Positions 1-8,245 of a DNA stretch of 64,000 bases are shown here, piece after piece. This DNA is from Knoellia sp031844405 (GTDB lineage: Bacteria; Actinomycetota; Actinomycetes; Actinomycetales; Dermatophilaceae). The position numbers were made by a program, and so were the translations under genes. Numbering within the stretch: the first letter of the stretch is position 1; the number at the start of each line of letters is the position of its first letter. Below the pieces are notes generated by a model. The model had not been told where the DNA came from. It ran no database searches and was given only the letters and a program-made list of their open reading frames with translations. Where the stretch lies: the NCBI GenBank assembly GCA_031844405.1, contig JAUZVC010000002.1:186001-250000 (forward strand), read 5' to 3'.

Positions 1-31
1 CCCGAGCCTGACTCGCAGTAGCCTCGCCCGC

Positions 32-901
32 ATGAGTGAGACGACGAGCCGCCGCGCGACACGGACCGGTGCCTCGAACGCGAAGGACGTGAGCGGGTCG
101 AAGGGCCTCTTGCTCGGTCCCCTGCGTCGCGCGTGGCCCTGGGTCGCGGTCGTTGTGGCCCTCCTGCTGTGGTGGCCAGCCGGGTATGCCGGCCGCGCCG
201 ACTGGATGCACCTGCCCTTCATGCAGATGGAGGGTGGGGTGGCGCCCGTCGCCGGTGGCGAGCTCTTCCTCGGCTCCCTCGTCGCAGCGTCCGTCGTGTC
301 GGCACTCGTGGCGGCGCCGTGGCCGAGGTTCGGCGTCGCCGCCGGTCTCACCGCGGTGGCCTGGGTGCTCTCGGACGGGGACGTCGTCTTCGCCTCGGGG
401 GAGCGGGTCGTGCTCGCGGCTCTCGTGGCGCTCGGAATGCTCGTCGGACTGGGTGTCGGCGCCCGTGCACTGAAGGGCGCGGTGTCGGCGGGCGCCTTCC
501 TCGCGCTCGTCGCCGGGCTCTCGCCGGCGACGTGGTCCCGTGGGCTGCTGCTCGCGGCCGCGGTCGCCCTGCCGTTCTGGGTCGCGACCTCCGACCGGGT
601 CGCGCCGACGATCGTCGCGGTCGTGCGCGTGGTCGCGACCTGGCTCGTGGCAGTCGTCGTCTCGACCAGCCTCTGGGCCGGGTTCGGAGCGCTGCGGGTC
701 GGCCAGCTCGCGGACCCGAAGTCGGCCGCGCCCGTCGTGTGGCGCGGGTTCGTCGACCACGTGCGCGAGCGTGGGCTCGAGACGGTGAAGGCCGCGCCGC
801 AGGTCTACACGGGCTGGATCTGGGTCGCGCTGGCTCTCGCGGTCGCCCTCGTCGTCGCCGCGGCCGCCCTCCGGCGCCGACGCGGGACGACGGCGTCCTG
901 A
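32..901 (+). CDS. Multi-pass membrane protein of unknown function
   Basis: I recognise no family. The 289-residue chain has a polar Ser/Thr/Arg-rich cytoplasmic tail of about 30 residues, then a series of hydrophobic segments (roughly 35-50, 80-95, 100-112, 126-146, 150-164, 170-186, 196-218, 260-280) and ends with an Arg-rich cap, ALRRRRG. An aromatic/Met-rich stretch, DWMHLPFMQ, sits in the first extracytoplasmic loop at about 57-65. No Shine-Dalgarno precedes the ATG at 32, so it could be leaderless, or a start just outside the window is possible. It converges on the next gene, only 7 bp away. The length and membrane-only architecture give no hint of substrate. Confidence 0.75.
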   Translation: MSETTSRRATRTGASNAKDVSGSKGLLLGPLRRAWPWVAVVVALLLWWPAGYAGRADWMHLPFMQMEGGVAPVAGGELFLGSLVAASVVSALVAAPWPRFGVAAGLTAVAWVLSDGDVVFASGERVVLAALVALGMLVGLGVGARALKGAVSAGAFLALVAGLSPATWSRGLLLAAAVALPFWVATSDRVAPTIVAVVRVVATWLVAVVVSTSLWAGFGALRVGQLADPKSAAPVVWRGFVDHVRERGLETVKAAPQVYTGWIWVALALAVALVVAAAALRRRRGTTAS

Positions 902-908
902 TCCGCGG

Positions 909-1769
909 TCACTGGTAGAGGCGGGTCTTCGCCTCCCGGACGGTGAGCGTCACGGGTGTGCCCTGCACCGTGACGGTGTCGGGGATCGTCACCCACGAGC
1001 CGCCCTCGAGCCGGAAGCGTCCGCCGTAGGTCGTGTCCACCCGCGTGTCCACCTGACCGGCCGTGCGGTAGGTCCAGCGGATGTCGCCCGTGGGGTGCGG
1101 CCCGCCGAGTGACTGGGTGGGCTCGCTGCTCGACCCGTCGCCGTAGACGTAGGTGAGCGACTGGAGCACCGGCTGGATCTCGAGGCGGTATCCGAGAAGT
1201 GCACTCGTGTCGATCTCGTCGGGCGCGACCCCGGCCGTGGGCCAGCTCGCCTCGAAGAAGGTCGGCAGGTTGACGAGCGTGACGTTGCCGACGGGCTGGA
1301 TGGTGACGCTGCCCTTGGCGAAGTCGATCTCGCGGAACGCCTGCCGGATCATCGCCAGCGTCGGCAGGTTGCTGCCCGGCAGCTCCTGCGGGAAGCAGGT
1401 GATCCCCCACTGAGTCCAGATGCCCTGCTCGCCGGGAACCGGTGCGCCTGTCTCGCTCACGAGCCGGCGGAGCACGACGGCCTGGAACTGGCCGTTGGTA
1501 CACGCGGCCGCAGCCGTGGCGCAGCCCGTTCCGCTGTTGTCGCCCGCAGAGCAGTTGATCCGGGTCCGGTACTCCCACCGCGGCCCCGGCTTCCCCACGG
1601 CACCGGCCGCTTCCGCCTTGGCATGGCGAATTTGGGCCAAGGTCAATTGGACGCGCGTGCCATCGCCTTGGACGTCGCCTTCCAGCCCCGGGCCGCCGTC
1701 GGCGTGCGCGGGACGAGCAAAGCAAGCAACCGCCACGAGGAGGCATGCAGCCAGCGATGTGCCTCGCAT
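909..1769 (-). CDS. Secreted protein of unknown function, partner of DUF6318 lipoprotein
   Basis: 286 residues beginning with a clear Sec signal peptide (charged MRGT, hydrophobic core to about residue 18, cleavage near AHA-DGG). The mature part has Cys residues (NCSAGDNSG, GCATAAAACT) that may form disulfides and a C-terminal half rich in Tyr, Thr and Gly (YRTAGQVDTRVDT). No domain is recognised. The start chosen is the ATG at 1769, which overlaps the TGA of the upstream lipoprotein gene as TGATG, so the two are translationally coupled. The 10-codon longer version would hide the signal peptide behind a polar leader. Many actinomycetes have such a secreted protein next to a DUF6318 lipoprotein. 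Role unknown, presumably outside the membrane. Confidence 0.75.
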   Translation of the reverse strand: MRGTSLAACLLVAVACFARPAHADGGPGLEGDVQGDGTRVQLTLAQIRHAKAEAAGAVGKPGPRWEYRTRINCSAGDNSGTGCATAAAACTNGQFQAVVLRRLVSETGAPVPGEQGIWTQWGITCFPQELPGSNLPTLAMIRQAFREIDFAKGSVTIQPVGNVTLVNLPTFFEASWPTAGVAPDEIDTSALLGYRLEIQPVLQSLTYVYGDGSSSEPTQSLGGPHPTGDIRWTYRTAGQVDTRVDTTYGGRFRLEGGSWVTIPDTVTVQGTPVTLTVREAKTRLYQ

Positions 1770-2371
1770 CAGGTCTTCTCCATGCCGTACATCTCCCAAG
1801 CGCCATCGATCCAGCGGATGGCCGCGGCGCGCTTCCCCTTCGCGGCCTTGAGCTTGCCGACTTCGGCTCCAGCCTTGAAGTACGGGACAGGCAGTTGCTC
1901 AAACGTGAAGTTCAGGATGACCTTCTCGCCAGCAACGTCCGTGGCAACTGCAGGAGAGAGAAGCCGCACCGGAGCCTGCTTCACGGACCATCCGTTGTCG
2001 ACGTACTCCTGCAGGCTCCCCTGCAGGTTCTTGCAGGCAATGCAGTCCTTCTCGCTGAGGGGAGCGAGGTCGACCGTGCCTGGTCGAAGTTGTCCGCGAT
2101 TGACCTCGTCGAAATAGAACTTGAGGAAGGCGATGGCGCCGGCTTCGGTGCGGGCCCTGGCGGCCGCGGGGACCTCAGCCGCTGCAGTCGCCGAAGCCGA
2201 GCCCGACGGTGAGGCGCTCGCGGAGGGCGATGCGGAGGATGAGCTGACCGACGCGGACGCCGTGGGGGTCGGGCTCGAGCTCTGCGTTGGCTCGTCCTTG
2301 TCGCCGCAGGCGGTGAGACCGAGGGCGACGACGGCGAGCGTCACGGCAGCGCGGTGCCAAGAAGAGTTCAC
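1769..2371 (-). CDS. DUF6318 family lipoprotein
   Basis: 200 residues. A lipoprotein signal ends in the lipobox LTAC, with the modified Cys at residue 22, followed by a low-complexity Ser/Ala/Pro/Thr linker (about residues 30-70) and a C-terminal domain of about 120 residues. That domain starts FLKFYFDEVNRG and contains the paired LSEKDCIACKN, as in DUF6318 proteins. The GTG at 2371 is preferred over the ATG at 2398 because a GGTGGGGGAC stretch lies a few bases before it and the signal peptide then starts properly. First gene of a two-gene operon with 909-1769. Function of DUF6318 is unknown; the mature protein should be anchored to the outer face of the membrane. Confidence 0.82.
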   Translation of the reverse strand: MNSSWHRAAVTLAVVALGLTACGDKDEPTQSSSPTPTASASVSSSSASPSASASPSGSASATAAAEVPAAARARTEAGAIAFLKFYFDEVNRGQLRPGTVDLAPLSEKDCIACKNLQGSLQEYVDNGWSVKQAPVRLLSPAVATDVAGEKVILNFTFEQLPVPYFKAGAEVGKLKAAKGKRAAAIRWIDGAWEMYGMEKT

Positions 2372-2491
2372 GGTGAGTCCCCCACCCGTCGGTGTCACTG
2401 GCTAAAACCGAGTCTAGGGAAAATGGCCGTACCCGCGACCGGAGCTGTCCACAGGGGTGGGCGGACGGCATACGACGACTCGCATGAGACT

Positions 2492-2552
2492 GTGCAAAGT
2501 GCACCGCATTAGACGCAGCGCACTGGGCCGAACGTGCACTCTGTGCCCAGTG
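2492..2552. promoter_or_regulatory. Palindromic elements upstream of phhA
   Basis: Two inverted repeats lie in the 254-bp space before the hydroxylase gene: GTGCA-aag-TGCAC at 2492-2504 and CACTGGGC (2521-2528) with GCCCAGTG (2545-2552) around a 16-bp spacer that again holds GTGCACT. They could be regulator sites, for example for an Lrp/AsnC-type protein, but no regulator is encoded nearby. Seen directly; function inferred. Confidence 0.35.
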
Positions 2553-2625
2553 TGTCCCGCAACGGTTCCGCTCTGCCCAGCATTCTGCTTCCCTGTGGTC
2601 AACACGCACCACAAGGAGGTGGGCC

Positions 2626-3543
2626 ATGTTCGAAGAAGGCCAGCTGTACTCGCCCGTGACCCGGCACGAGGACGGGACCGTCGAGGTCCACCTGAGCGAC
2701 AACCACCCCGGTCGCAACGACCCCGCCTACATGGCCCGCCGCGGCGAGATCGCCGGCGCCGCACTGTCCTGGACGCGCGGCGAGCCGATCCCGGTCATCG
2801 ACTACACCGAGGCCGAGCACGAGATCTGGCGCACCGTGAGCGCCGAGCTCGCGCCCAAGCACGAGAAGTACGCACACAGCGAGTACCTCGCGGCCAAGCA
2901 CGCCCTCCGCCTGCCGACCGAGCATGTGCCCCAGCTGCACGAGGTCAGCGAGCGGCTCGAGCCGATCACCGGCTGGACCTACGTCGCCGCACCCGGGCTC
3001 GTGCCGCTGCGCGACTTCTACGGCGACCTCGGCAGCCGGACGTTCAACTCGACGCAGTACCTCCGCCACGGCGCGCAGCCGCTCTACACGCCGGAGCCGG
3101 ACATCATCCACGAGGTCATCGGGCACGGGAACCAGCTCGCCTCACCGCGGTTCGCGCGGATCACCGAGGCCGCCGGCCAGGCGTCGCTGCGCGTCGAGAC
3201 CGACGAGGCGATGAAGTTCGTCGCCGACGTGTTCTGGTTCTCGATGGAGTTCGGCGTCATGCGCGAGCACGGTGAGGTCAAGGCCTACGGCGCCGGCATC
3301 CTCAGCAGCTACGGCGAGATGGACGAGTTCGCGCACATGGAGCTGCGGGCGCTCGACCTCGCCGACATGGGGACGCTCAACTACGACATCACGCAGTACC
3401 AGCCGGTGCTCTTCTGCGCCGACAGCCTGGACGAGCTCGAGGGTGTCGTGGGCGAGTTCTTCGAGACCGTCGACGACGACCTCGCGGCCAAGCTGCGGGC
3501 CGAGGCCGTCGAGCGCGGTCTCGTCGAAGCGTCCGCCGAGTAG
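2626..3543 (+). CDS. phhA: Phenylalanine 4-monooxygenase (aromatic amino acid hydroxylase)
   Basis: Catalyses conversion of L-phenylalanine to L-tyrosine with O2 and a tetrahydropterin, using a non-haem iron. 305 residues, slightly longer than Gram-negative PhhA. The facial triad is visible: HEVIGH gives His162 and His167, and FWFSMEFG gives Glu208. The His-Glu spacing of 41 matches the Chromobacterium enzyme. GWTYVAAPGLVP and the YGDLGSRTFNSTQYLR stretch are the usual substrate-pocket region. A strong AAGGAGG precedes the ATG at 2626 by about six bases. It is monocistronic and ends in a large hairpin. No pterin recycling (PhhB) gene is adjacent. Likely part of phenylalanine/tyrosine catabolism. 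Confidence 0.95.
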   Translation: MFEEGQLYSPVTRHEDGTVEVHLSDNHPGRNDPAYMARRGEIAGAALSWTRGEPIPVIDYTEAEHEIWRTVSAELAPKHEKYAHSEYLAAKHALRLPTEHVPQLHEVSERLEPITGWTYVAAPGLVPLRDFYGDLGSRTFNSTQYLRHGAQPLYTPEPDIIHEVIGHGNQLASPRFARITEAAGQASLRVETDEAMKFVADVFWFSMEFGVMREHGEVKAYGAGILSSYGEMDEFAHMELRALDLADMGTLNYDITQYQPVLFCADSLDELEGVVGEFFETVDDDLAAKLRAEAVERGLVEASAE

Positions 3544-3560
3544 TCACCACCAGCAGGGCA

Positions 3561-3637
3561 ACGACTTATTGCCCGTTTGGGCTGGTTCCGTCCGCGGTGA
3601 CTGATCGCGGACTGGGCCCAAACGGGCAACAAGTCGT
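3561..3637. terminator. Bidirectional hairpin between phhA and the AMIN-like gene
   Basis: Arms at 3561-3582 and 3616-3637 are 22 bases long with a single mismatch (core TTGCCCGTTTGGGC). An inner GTCCGCG/CGCGGAC pair extends the structure. It lies between convergent genes and has no strong U-tract, as is common for actinobacterial terminators. Confidence 0.8.
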
Positions 3638-3647
3638 CAGCGGGGCG

Positions 3648-4184
3648 TCACCAGTAGTGGGCGACGTCGATGACGAGCCGGCTGGTGCCGGTCGCGGTGT
3701 CGTTGAGCGTGAAGACCCGGAACGGCAGCCGGGCCCGCACGCCGAGGCCGACGGTGCTCTGACCCTCGAAGAAGCCGGCCCACTTCACCTGGCGGAACGT
3801 CGAGAACCCGGTGACGTTGGGCATGGCCGGCGGCGTCGTGTACCGCGTCGCGCGGTCGACGATCTGGAGCTTGGCCCCGCCGGCGAGCGGCACCGGGAAG
3901 CCGGACCCGTCCTGGACGACCTGCGAGACGTAGCGCACGTCGTAGCCCGACGCCGAGCCACGGTGGTCGATGACGAGCCGGTCGAAGCAGGCGTGGCGGC
4001 CCGCGCGGATCCCGGTGAGTGCCGGCGACGTGCTCACCGACGAGGTCTTGGCCAGTGACCCCCACGTGATGCCGCAGTAGGGGGCGGCGGTGGCACTCGA
4101 CGCGCCGACGGCGGCGGGTGCGGTGGCGGCGGCGAGGCCCAGGACGAGGGCGGCGGCGCTGCGGCGGACGGTCTTGCGGTGCAT
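3648..4184 (-). CDS. Secreted AMIN-like domain protein
   Basis: 178 residues. An Ala-rich Sec signal peptide (charged MHRKTVRRS, hydrophobic core, cleavage near ATAAP around residue 34) precedes a single beta-rich domain with CGITWGSLAK, a paired Cys in HACFDRLVIDHRG and a C-terminal RLVIDVAHYW. This pattern is that of the AMIN-like domain found in many actinobacterial cell-envelope proteins. GAGGAGG lies about four bases before the ATG. Transcribed alone, towards phhA, and separated from the symporter operon upstream by a strong hairpin. Probably binds cell-wall glycan or another surface ligand; this is inferred only from the AMIN relationship. Confidence 0.8.
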   Translation of the reverse strand: MHRKTVRRSAAALVLGLAAATAPAAVGASSATAAPYCGITWGSLAKTSSVSTSPALTGIRAGRHACFDRLVIDHRGSASGYDVRYVSQVVQDGSGFPVPLAGGAKLQIVDRATRYTTPPAMPNVTGFSTFRQVKWAGFFEGQSTVGLGVRARLPFRVFTLNDTATGTSRLVIDVAHYW

Positions 4185-4353
4185 GGTGTCCTCCTCGGGG
4201 TTGGTGCTACCGGGAAGACGCGTATGCCGTCCTCCTCGGTTGACATGAAGAGGAGAGCGGGGCGCCCCGGCAGATACACACGGTGGCGAGCGGCCGGCAT
4301 ACGGGAGGGGTTGGCGACTGCGGGTGGGAACGGTGCACTTCGCCCCACAACGG

Positions 4354-4392
4354 TTCCCGCCCGAAGTGCACGGAAGGCACTTCGGGCGGGAA
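4354..4392. terminator. Terminator hairpin downstream of actP
   Basis: Perfect 16-bp inverted repeat (arms 4354-4369 and 4377-4392, core GCCCGAAGTGC) with a 7-base loop, 31 bp past the actP stop. The flanking CCCCA/TGGGG may lengthen the stem. It separates the symporter operon from the next minus-strand gene. Confidence 0.75.
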
Positions 4393-4423
4393 AGGTGGGG
4401 CTGCCGAGGTCAGGCGCGGGTGC

Positions 4424-6079
4424 TCAGTGGTCGAGCGCCTTCGCGACCCCGTGGCCGGTGAGGGAGCGGACCTCCATCTCGGCGTACTTCTGCGCGTTGT
4501 ACTCGTTGCTCGTCACGGTCCCGAGCCAGCCGAGGAAGAACGCCAGCGGGATCGTCACGAGACCCGGGTTGTCGAGCGGGAACCACGAGAAGTCGATGTC
4601 GGGGTTCGTGATCATCGACGGGCTCACCGTCGTGCCGGGCAGCGGCGCCTTGCCCGAGACGACCGGGCTGAAGATGATGAGGCCGATCGTCGAGATGAGA
4701 CCGCCGTAGATCGACCACAGCGCACCGCGGGTGTTGAACCGCTTCCAGAACAGCGAGTACAGGATCGTCGGCAGGTTCGCCGAGGCCGCCACCGCGAAGG
4801 CCAGCGCCACGAGGAAGGCGATGTTCTGGCTCTTGGCGAACATGCCGCCGAGGATGGCGATGACACCGATCGCGACCGCGGAGATGCGCGCCACGCGGAC
4901 CTCGTTGTCCGAGGTGGTGTCACCGCGCTTGATGACCTCCTTGTAGATGTCGTGCGCGAAGGTCGCACTCGCCGTGATCGTCAGGCCGGCGACGACCGCG
5001 AGGATCGTCGCGAACGCGATGCCCGACACGATGCCGAGGAACGGGCTGCCACCGAGCTCGAAGGCGAGCAGCGGTGCCGCGGCGTTGGCCTTGCCGGGGG
5101 CCGCGTTGATCGTCTCGGCGCCGACGAGGGCACCGGCGCCGTAGCCGACGACGAGGGTGAGCAGGTAGAAGCCGCCGATGAGCCAGATCGCCCACTCGAC
5201 CGACTTGCGCGCCTGCTTGGACGTCGGGACGGTGTAGAAGCGCTGGAGCACGTGCGGCAGACCGGCGGTGCCGAGGACGAGCGCGAGCGACAGCGAGATG
5301 AAGTCGATCTTCGTCGTCGTGTTGACGCCGTACTTCACGCCCGGTTCGAGGAGCTTCTCGCCGACCTTCGGGTTGTTCTGGATCGCGGCGTCGAACAGGC
5401 CCGAGAGGTTGAAGCCGTACTTGCCGAGCACCCAGACGGTCATGATCGCCGTGGCCGCGATGAGCAGGACGGCCTTGATGATCTGGACCCAGGTCGTGCC
5501 GCGCATGCCACCGATGAGGACGTAGGCGATCATGACGATGCCGACGACGGCGATGACGATGTTCTGCGCGCCCTCGCCCTCGACGCCGAGGAGGAGCGAG
5601 ACGAGGCCGCCGGCGCCGGCCATCTGGGCGAGCAGGTAGAAGAACGACACCGCGAGCACGGACGTCGCGGTCGCGATGCGGACCGGGCGCTGCTTGAGGC
5701 GGTAGGACAGGACGTCGGCCATCGTGAGCCGGCCGGTGTTGCGCATGAGCTCGGCGACGAGCAGGAGCGCGACGAGCCACGCGACGAGGAAGCCGATCGA
5801 GTAGAGGAAGCCGTCGTAGCCCTGGAGCGCGATGGCGCCGGCGATGCCGAGGAAGCTCGCGGCCGAGAGGTAGTCACCGGCGATGGCGACACCGTTCTGG
5901 CGGCCGGAGAAGCCGCCGCTCGCGGTGTAGAACTCGCCGGCGGTCTTCTTGCCGCTCGCGATCTTGACGATGACGACGAGGGTGACGAGGACGAACCCGG
6001 CGAAGATCGCGATGTTGAGCGCGGGGGAGCCGACCGAGGTCGCCTCGGCGGGCAGGCCCGCGGGGAGGAGGGAGGTCAT
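4424..6079 (-). CDS. actP: Cation/acetate symporter, SSS family (ActP-like)
   Basis: 551 residues and about 13 membrane segments, an Na+/solute symporter of the SLC5/SSS superfamily. Landmarks: GEFYTASGGFSGRQNG in the first loop, AGDYLSAASFLGIAG at about 67-81, GGMRGTTWVQIIKA around 220 and GTAGLPHVLQRFYTVP near 290, which are typical of acetate permease ActP. It moves acetate or other short monocarboxylates inward with a cation. The start ATG is three bases after the DUF485 stop and is preceded by AAGGAGC, so the two genes form an operon. A second DUF485/SSS pair is at 16757-18701. The exact substrate cannot be read from the sequence. Confidence 0.9.
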   Translation of the reverse strand: MTSLLPAGLPAEATSVGSPALNIAIFAGFVLVTLVVIVKIASGKKTAGEFYTASGGFSGRQNGVAIAGDYLSAASFLGIAGAIALQGYDGFLYSIGFLVAWLVALLLVAELMRNTGRLTMADVLSYRLKQRPVRIATATSVLAVSFFYLLAQMAGAGGLVSLLLGVEGEGAQNIVIAVVGIVMIAYVLIGGMRGTTWVQIIKAVLLIAATAIMTVWVLGKYGFNLSGLFDAAIQNNPKVGEKLLEPGVKYGVNTTTKIDFISLSLALVLGTAGLPHVLQRFYTVPTSKQARKSVEWAIWLIGGFYLLTLVVGYGAGALVGAETINAAPGKANAAAPLLAFELGGSPFLGIVSGIAFATILAVVAGLTITASATFAHDIYKEVIKRGDTTSDNEVRVARISAVAIGVIAILGGMFAKSQNIAFLVALAFAVAASANLPTILYSLFWKRFNTRGALWSIYGGLISTIGLIIFSPVVSGKAPLPGTTVSPSMITNPDIDFSWFPLDNPGLVTIPLAFFLGWLGTVTSNEYNAQKYAEMEVRSLTGHGVAKALDH

Positions 6080-6082
6080 GGC

Positions 6083-6424
6083 TCAGTGCTCCTTCACGCC
6101 GTCGAGACGCGCACCGATGGCGTCCGCCAGCGGGTCGAGCTCACGGTTGGCCCAGCGGGCGTAGATGAACGTGATCGCGAACGTCGTGACGAACTGGCCG
6201 AGCCCGAAGAGGAGGCCGATGGTGATGTTGCCGACGACCTTGGTGCCCATGAAGCCGGGAGCGAAGGTCGACAGCAGGACGTAGACGAAGTACCAGACGA
6301 GGAAGAACCCCGTCATCGGGAAGACGAAGCCGCGGAACTTGCGTCGCAGCGCCTGGAACTCGTCGGTGGTCTGCATGGCGACGTAGGGGTCCTCGTCGCC
6401 TCTGATGCGAGCGTCGTTGCTCAC
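6083..6424 (-). CDS. DUF485 family membrane protein, symporter partner
   Basis: 113 residues with two membrane helices (residues about 35-57 and 70-95) separated by a short loop, preceded by the motif TTDEFQALRRKFRGFVFPMT that marks DUF485 (YjcH-like). Such proteins are almost always encoded directly before an ActP-type symporter and are thought to be accessory subunits. I chose the GTG at 6424, since GGAGG stands seven bases before it; a longer reading to 6472 has no ribosome binding site. The upstream 248 bp hold the promoter, two copies of the octamer (6488 and 6637) and part of a 35-bp dispersed repeat. Confidence 0.88.
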   Translation of the reverse strand: MSNDARIRGDEDPYVAMQTTDEFQALRRKFRGFVFPMTGFFLVWYFVYVLLSTFAPGFMGTKVVGNITIGLLFGLGQFVTTFAITFIYARWANRELDPLADAIGARLDGVKEH

Positions 6425-6615
6425 CTGTGCACCTCCAGTGGTCGGTCCCGGGCGTGGCCGGGTTCGCCTCACACTGTCGAGGATCTGGTATGCCGTCCGC
6501 GAGCCTCACGCGCCCGCCTCTCGGCAGGCGGGTCCCCGGCCTCGGCCGGTGGCTGCGGCGCTCGTGGGCAGGTGCGCCGAGCGGCAGGTGGGGCGCGCCG
6601 AGCGGTCGGTGCGCA

Positions 6616-6650
6616 GGTCCCACGCTCTGCGCGAACCGGCATACGGGAGG
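6616..6650 (+). repeat. 35-bp dispersed intergenic repeat, copy 1 of 3
   Basis: Starts GGTCCCACGC, continues with CTGCGCG and ends CCGGCATACGGGAGG. Related copies are at 9888-9922 (almost identical) and 11499-11533 (diverged at the end). All three contain one octamer and all three lie between genes. Confidence 0.7.
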
Positions 6651-6672
6651 GGGTCGGTGAGGAGCGCCCCGA

Positions 6673-7203
6673 GTGGGGTTGGATGGGCGCGTGGAGACGC
6701 AGGAAGACGAGCTGGTGATGGTCGAGGTGCCGTTCGACGACGCCCGGGTGCAGCGCCTCGTCGAGGAGGTCCAGGCGCACTACGTGGCGATCTACGGGGG
6801 GCCGGACGAGTCGCCGGTGGACCCGCTCCAGTTCAGTGCGCCACGAGGACTCTTCGTCCTGGGAGTCGTCCGCGACGAGCCGGTCGCGATGGGCGGCTGG
6901 CGGTGGCGCCGTGAGCTCGACGACCGGTTCGAGGGTGACCGTGTGGCCGAGGTGAAGCGCATGTACGTCGCGACGTCGGCGCGCGGGCGCGGTTTCGCCC
7001 GGCGAGTGCTCGCCCGTCTCGAGTCGACCGCGGGCGCGGCCGGGGTCCAGCGGCTCGTCCTCGAGACGGGGACCATGCAGCCGGACGCGATCGCGCTCTA
7101 CGAGTCGTCGGGCTACGAGCGGGTGGTGCCGTTCGGGCACTACGCGACCTCGCCCTACGTGCGGTGCTTCGGCAAGCGGGTGGGGCGCGCGGACCTCAGC
7201 TGA
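6673..7203 (+). CDS. GNAT family N-acetyltransferase
   Basis: 176 residues with the GNAT fold. The acetyl-CoA-binding motif A is VKRMYVATSARGRGFARRVL at about 94-113, followed by the motif-B region LETGTMQPDAIALYESSGY. A GNAT enzyme transfers an acetyl group to a small amine or protein amine; the substrate is not evident. The GTG at 6673 is preceded by GAGGAG about ten bases upstream. A GTG at 6691 and an ATG at 6718 (MVEVPFDD) are alternative starts, and homologous proteins may well begin near the latter. The 3' end overlaps the convergent TetR gene by 8 bp. Confidence 0.85.
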   Translation: MGLDGRVETQEDELVMVEVPFDDARVQRLVEEVQAHYVAIYGGPDESPVDPLQFSAPRGLFVLGVVRDEPVAMGGWRWRRELDDRFEGDRVAEVKRMYVATSARGRGFARRVLARLESTAGAAGVQRLVLETGTMQPDAIALYESSGYERVVPFGHYATSPYVRCFGKRVGRADLS

Positions 7204-7720
7204 AGTGGGCGACGAGCTCGCGCCACGTCGCCTCGGGCGCCGTGCCCGTGGGGAAGCGCCCGTCCAGCTCGAGGACGACCATGCCGTGGACCGCCGCCCA
7301 GAGGGCCTGGGCGCGGTGCGGGTCACCGGTCGCCTCGAAGAACGGGCTGCCCGACCACTCCTCGAGCCCGGGCGGCAGGGCCTCGCGGTCGAGGGTGCCG
7401 CTCGTCGCGAGGCGGTAGAGCTGCGGGTTCGCGGCCGCGACGTCGCGGTAGCGCCGCACGAGGGTGGCGACCGTCGTGACGGGTCGCACCGCCTCGCCGA
7501 ACTCCTTGAGCGCGAGGGCGATGAGCTGGGTCCGCAGCGCGTCCTTGCTCGCGAAGTGCTTGTAGAGCGAGGGCGCCGCGATGCCGATCTCGTCGGCGAG
7601 GGTGCGCATCGTCAGCGTCTGCCAGCCCTCCCGTTCGAGGACCACCCGGGCCGCCGCGAGCACCTCGCGCGCCCTGGGGGTGAGCAGTCGCGTGGGGTCC
7701 AGCTCCGGCGGGCAGGTCAC
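7196..7720 (-). CDS. TetR/AcrR family transcriptional regulator
   Basis: 174 residues. The N-terminal helix-turn-helix is clear at about 25-58 (TMRTLADEIGIAAPSLYKHF), followed by a TetR_C ligand-binding domain with YRLATSGTLDREALPPGLE. The GTG start at 7720 overlaps the TGA of the upstream SRPBCC gene as GTGA, so the pair is co-translated. Its most likely targets are the twin 17-bp palindromes at 8246-8286, between its own operon and the divergent tdh gene. This would make it an autoregulator that may also repress threonine dehydrogenase. The inducer is unknown. Confidence 0.88.
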   Translation of the reverse strand: MTCPPELDPTRLLTPRAREVLAAARVVLEREGWQTLTMRTLADEIGIAAPSLYKHFASKDALRTQLIALALKEFGEAVRPVTTVATLVRRYRDVAAANPQLYRLATSGTLDREALPPGLEEWSGSPFFEATGDPHRAQALWAAVHGMVVLELDGRFPTGTAPEATWRELVAHFS

Positions 7721-8178
7721 CGGCCGAGGGTAGCGCCGGCCTCGACCCGGTCCCGCAGCGCCACGTTCATCGCATCGAAGTCGTCGCCGACCTCGATGGC
7801 GCGGCCGGCGAGCCGCACGAGCAGCCCGGAGAACCGCTCGGCCTGCGTGAGGCGGGTGCCCCGGGAGCCGTCGGGCAGGTCGGCCGGCCCGAGGACGAAG
7901 GAGTGCTCCCCGTCGAGCAGGCCCGGCACGAGGACGCGCCCGAGCCAGCGCAGCTCGCGCCCCGGCTCGGCGACGAGGACACGCGGGCGGAAGGACATCC
8001 TGCGGCCCCCGGCGGGAGCGATCGTCACGGCGAGGCGCTCGCCGACGGAGAGGGTGCCGCTCGCCTCTCGGACGAACGGGTTCCACTCTCCGTATGCCGG
8101 AAGGTCGGCGAGGACCTCCCAGACCTCCGCGGGGGTGGCGGCGATGTGGATCGAGCGGCTGATCTCGGAGGCGGACAC
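7717..8178 (-). CDS. SRPBCC (START-like) domain protein
   Basis: 153 residues of the polyketide cyclase/Bet v1-like SRPBCC fold. It opens with SRSIHIAATPAEVWEVLADL and YGEWNPFVREASG, continues through a central ERLAVTIAPAGGRRMSF strand pair and closes with the long C-terminal helix (RLAGRAIEVGDDFDAMNVAL). This fold makes a hydrophobic pocket for lipids or other small ligands. GTG start at 8178 with AAGGAG seven bases before it. First gene of an operon with the TetR regulator; such pairs suggest that the SRPBCC protein handles the same ligand that the regulator senses (inference). Confidence 0.85.
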   Translation of the reverse strand: MSASEISRSIHIAATPAEVWEVLADLPAYGEWNPFVREASGTLSVGERLAVTIAPAGGRRMSFRPRVLVAEPGRELRWLGRVLVPGLLDGEHSFVLGPADLPDGSRGTRLTQAERFSGLLVRLAGRAIEVGDDFDAMNVALRDRVEAGATLGR

Positions 8179-8245
8179 GAGGGCTCCTTGGTGTCGGGTG
8201 ACGGTGGTCGGGGTCGCCGAGAGAGCCGGTCGGGGGCTCCACTGG

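Noticed and set aside
2176..2405. Open frame 2121-2405 on the plus strand rich in Ala/Asp/Glu
   Set aside because: Antisense to the Ser/Ala-rich linker of the DUF6318 lipoprotein; no ribosome binding site or domain.
4283..6718. 811-codon open frame antisense to actP and DUF485, and similar very long frames (e.g. 31082-34297, 40684-43395)
   Set aside because: Low-complexity Arg/Asp/Glu-rich translations opposite genes with clear domains; typical of high-GC shadow frames.
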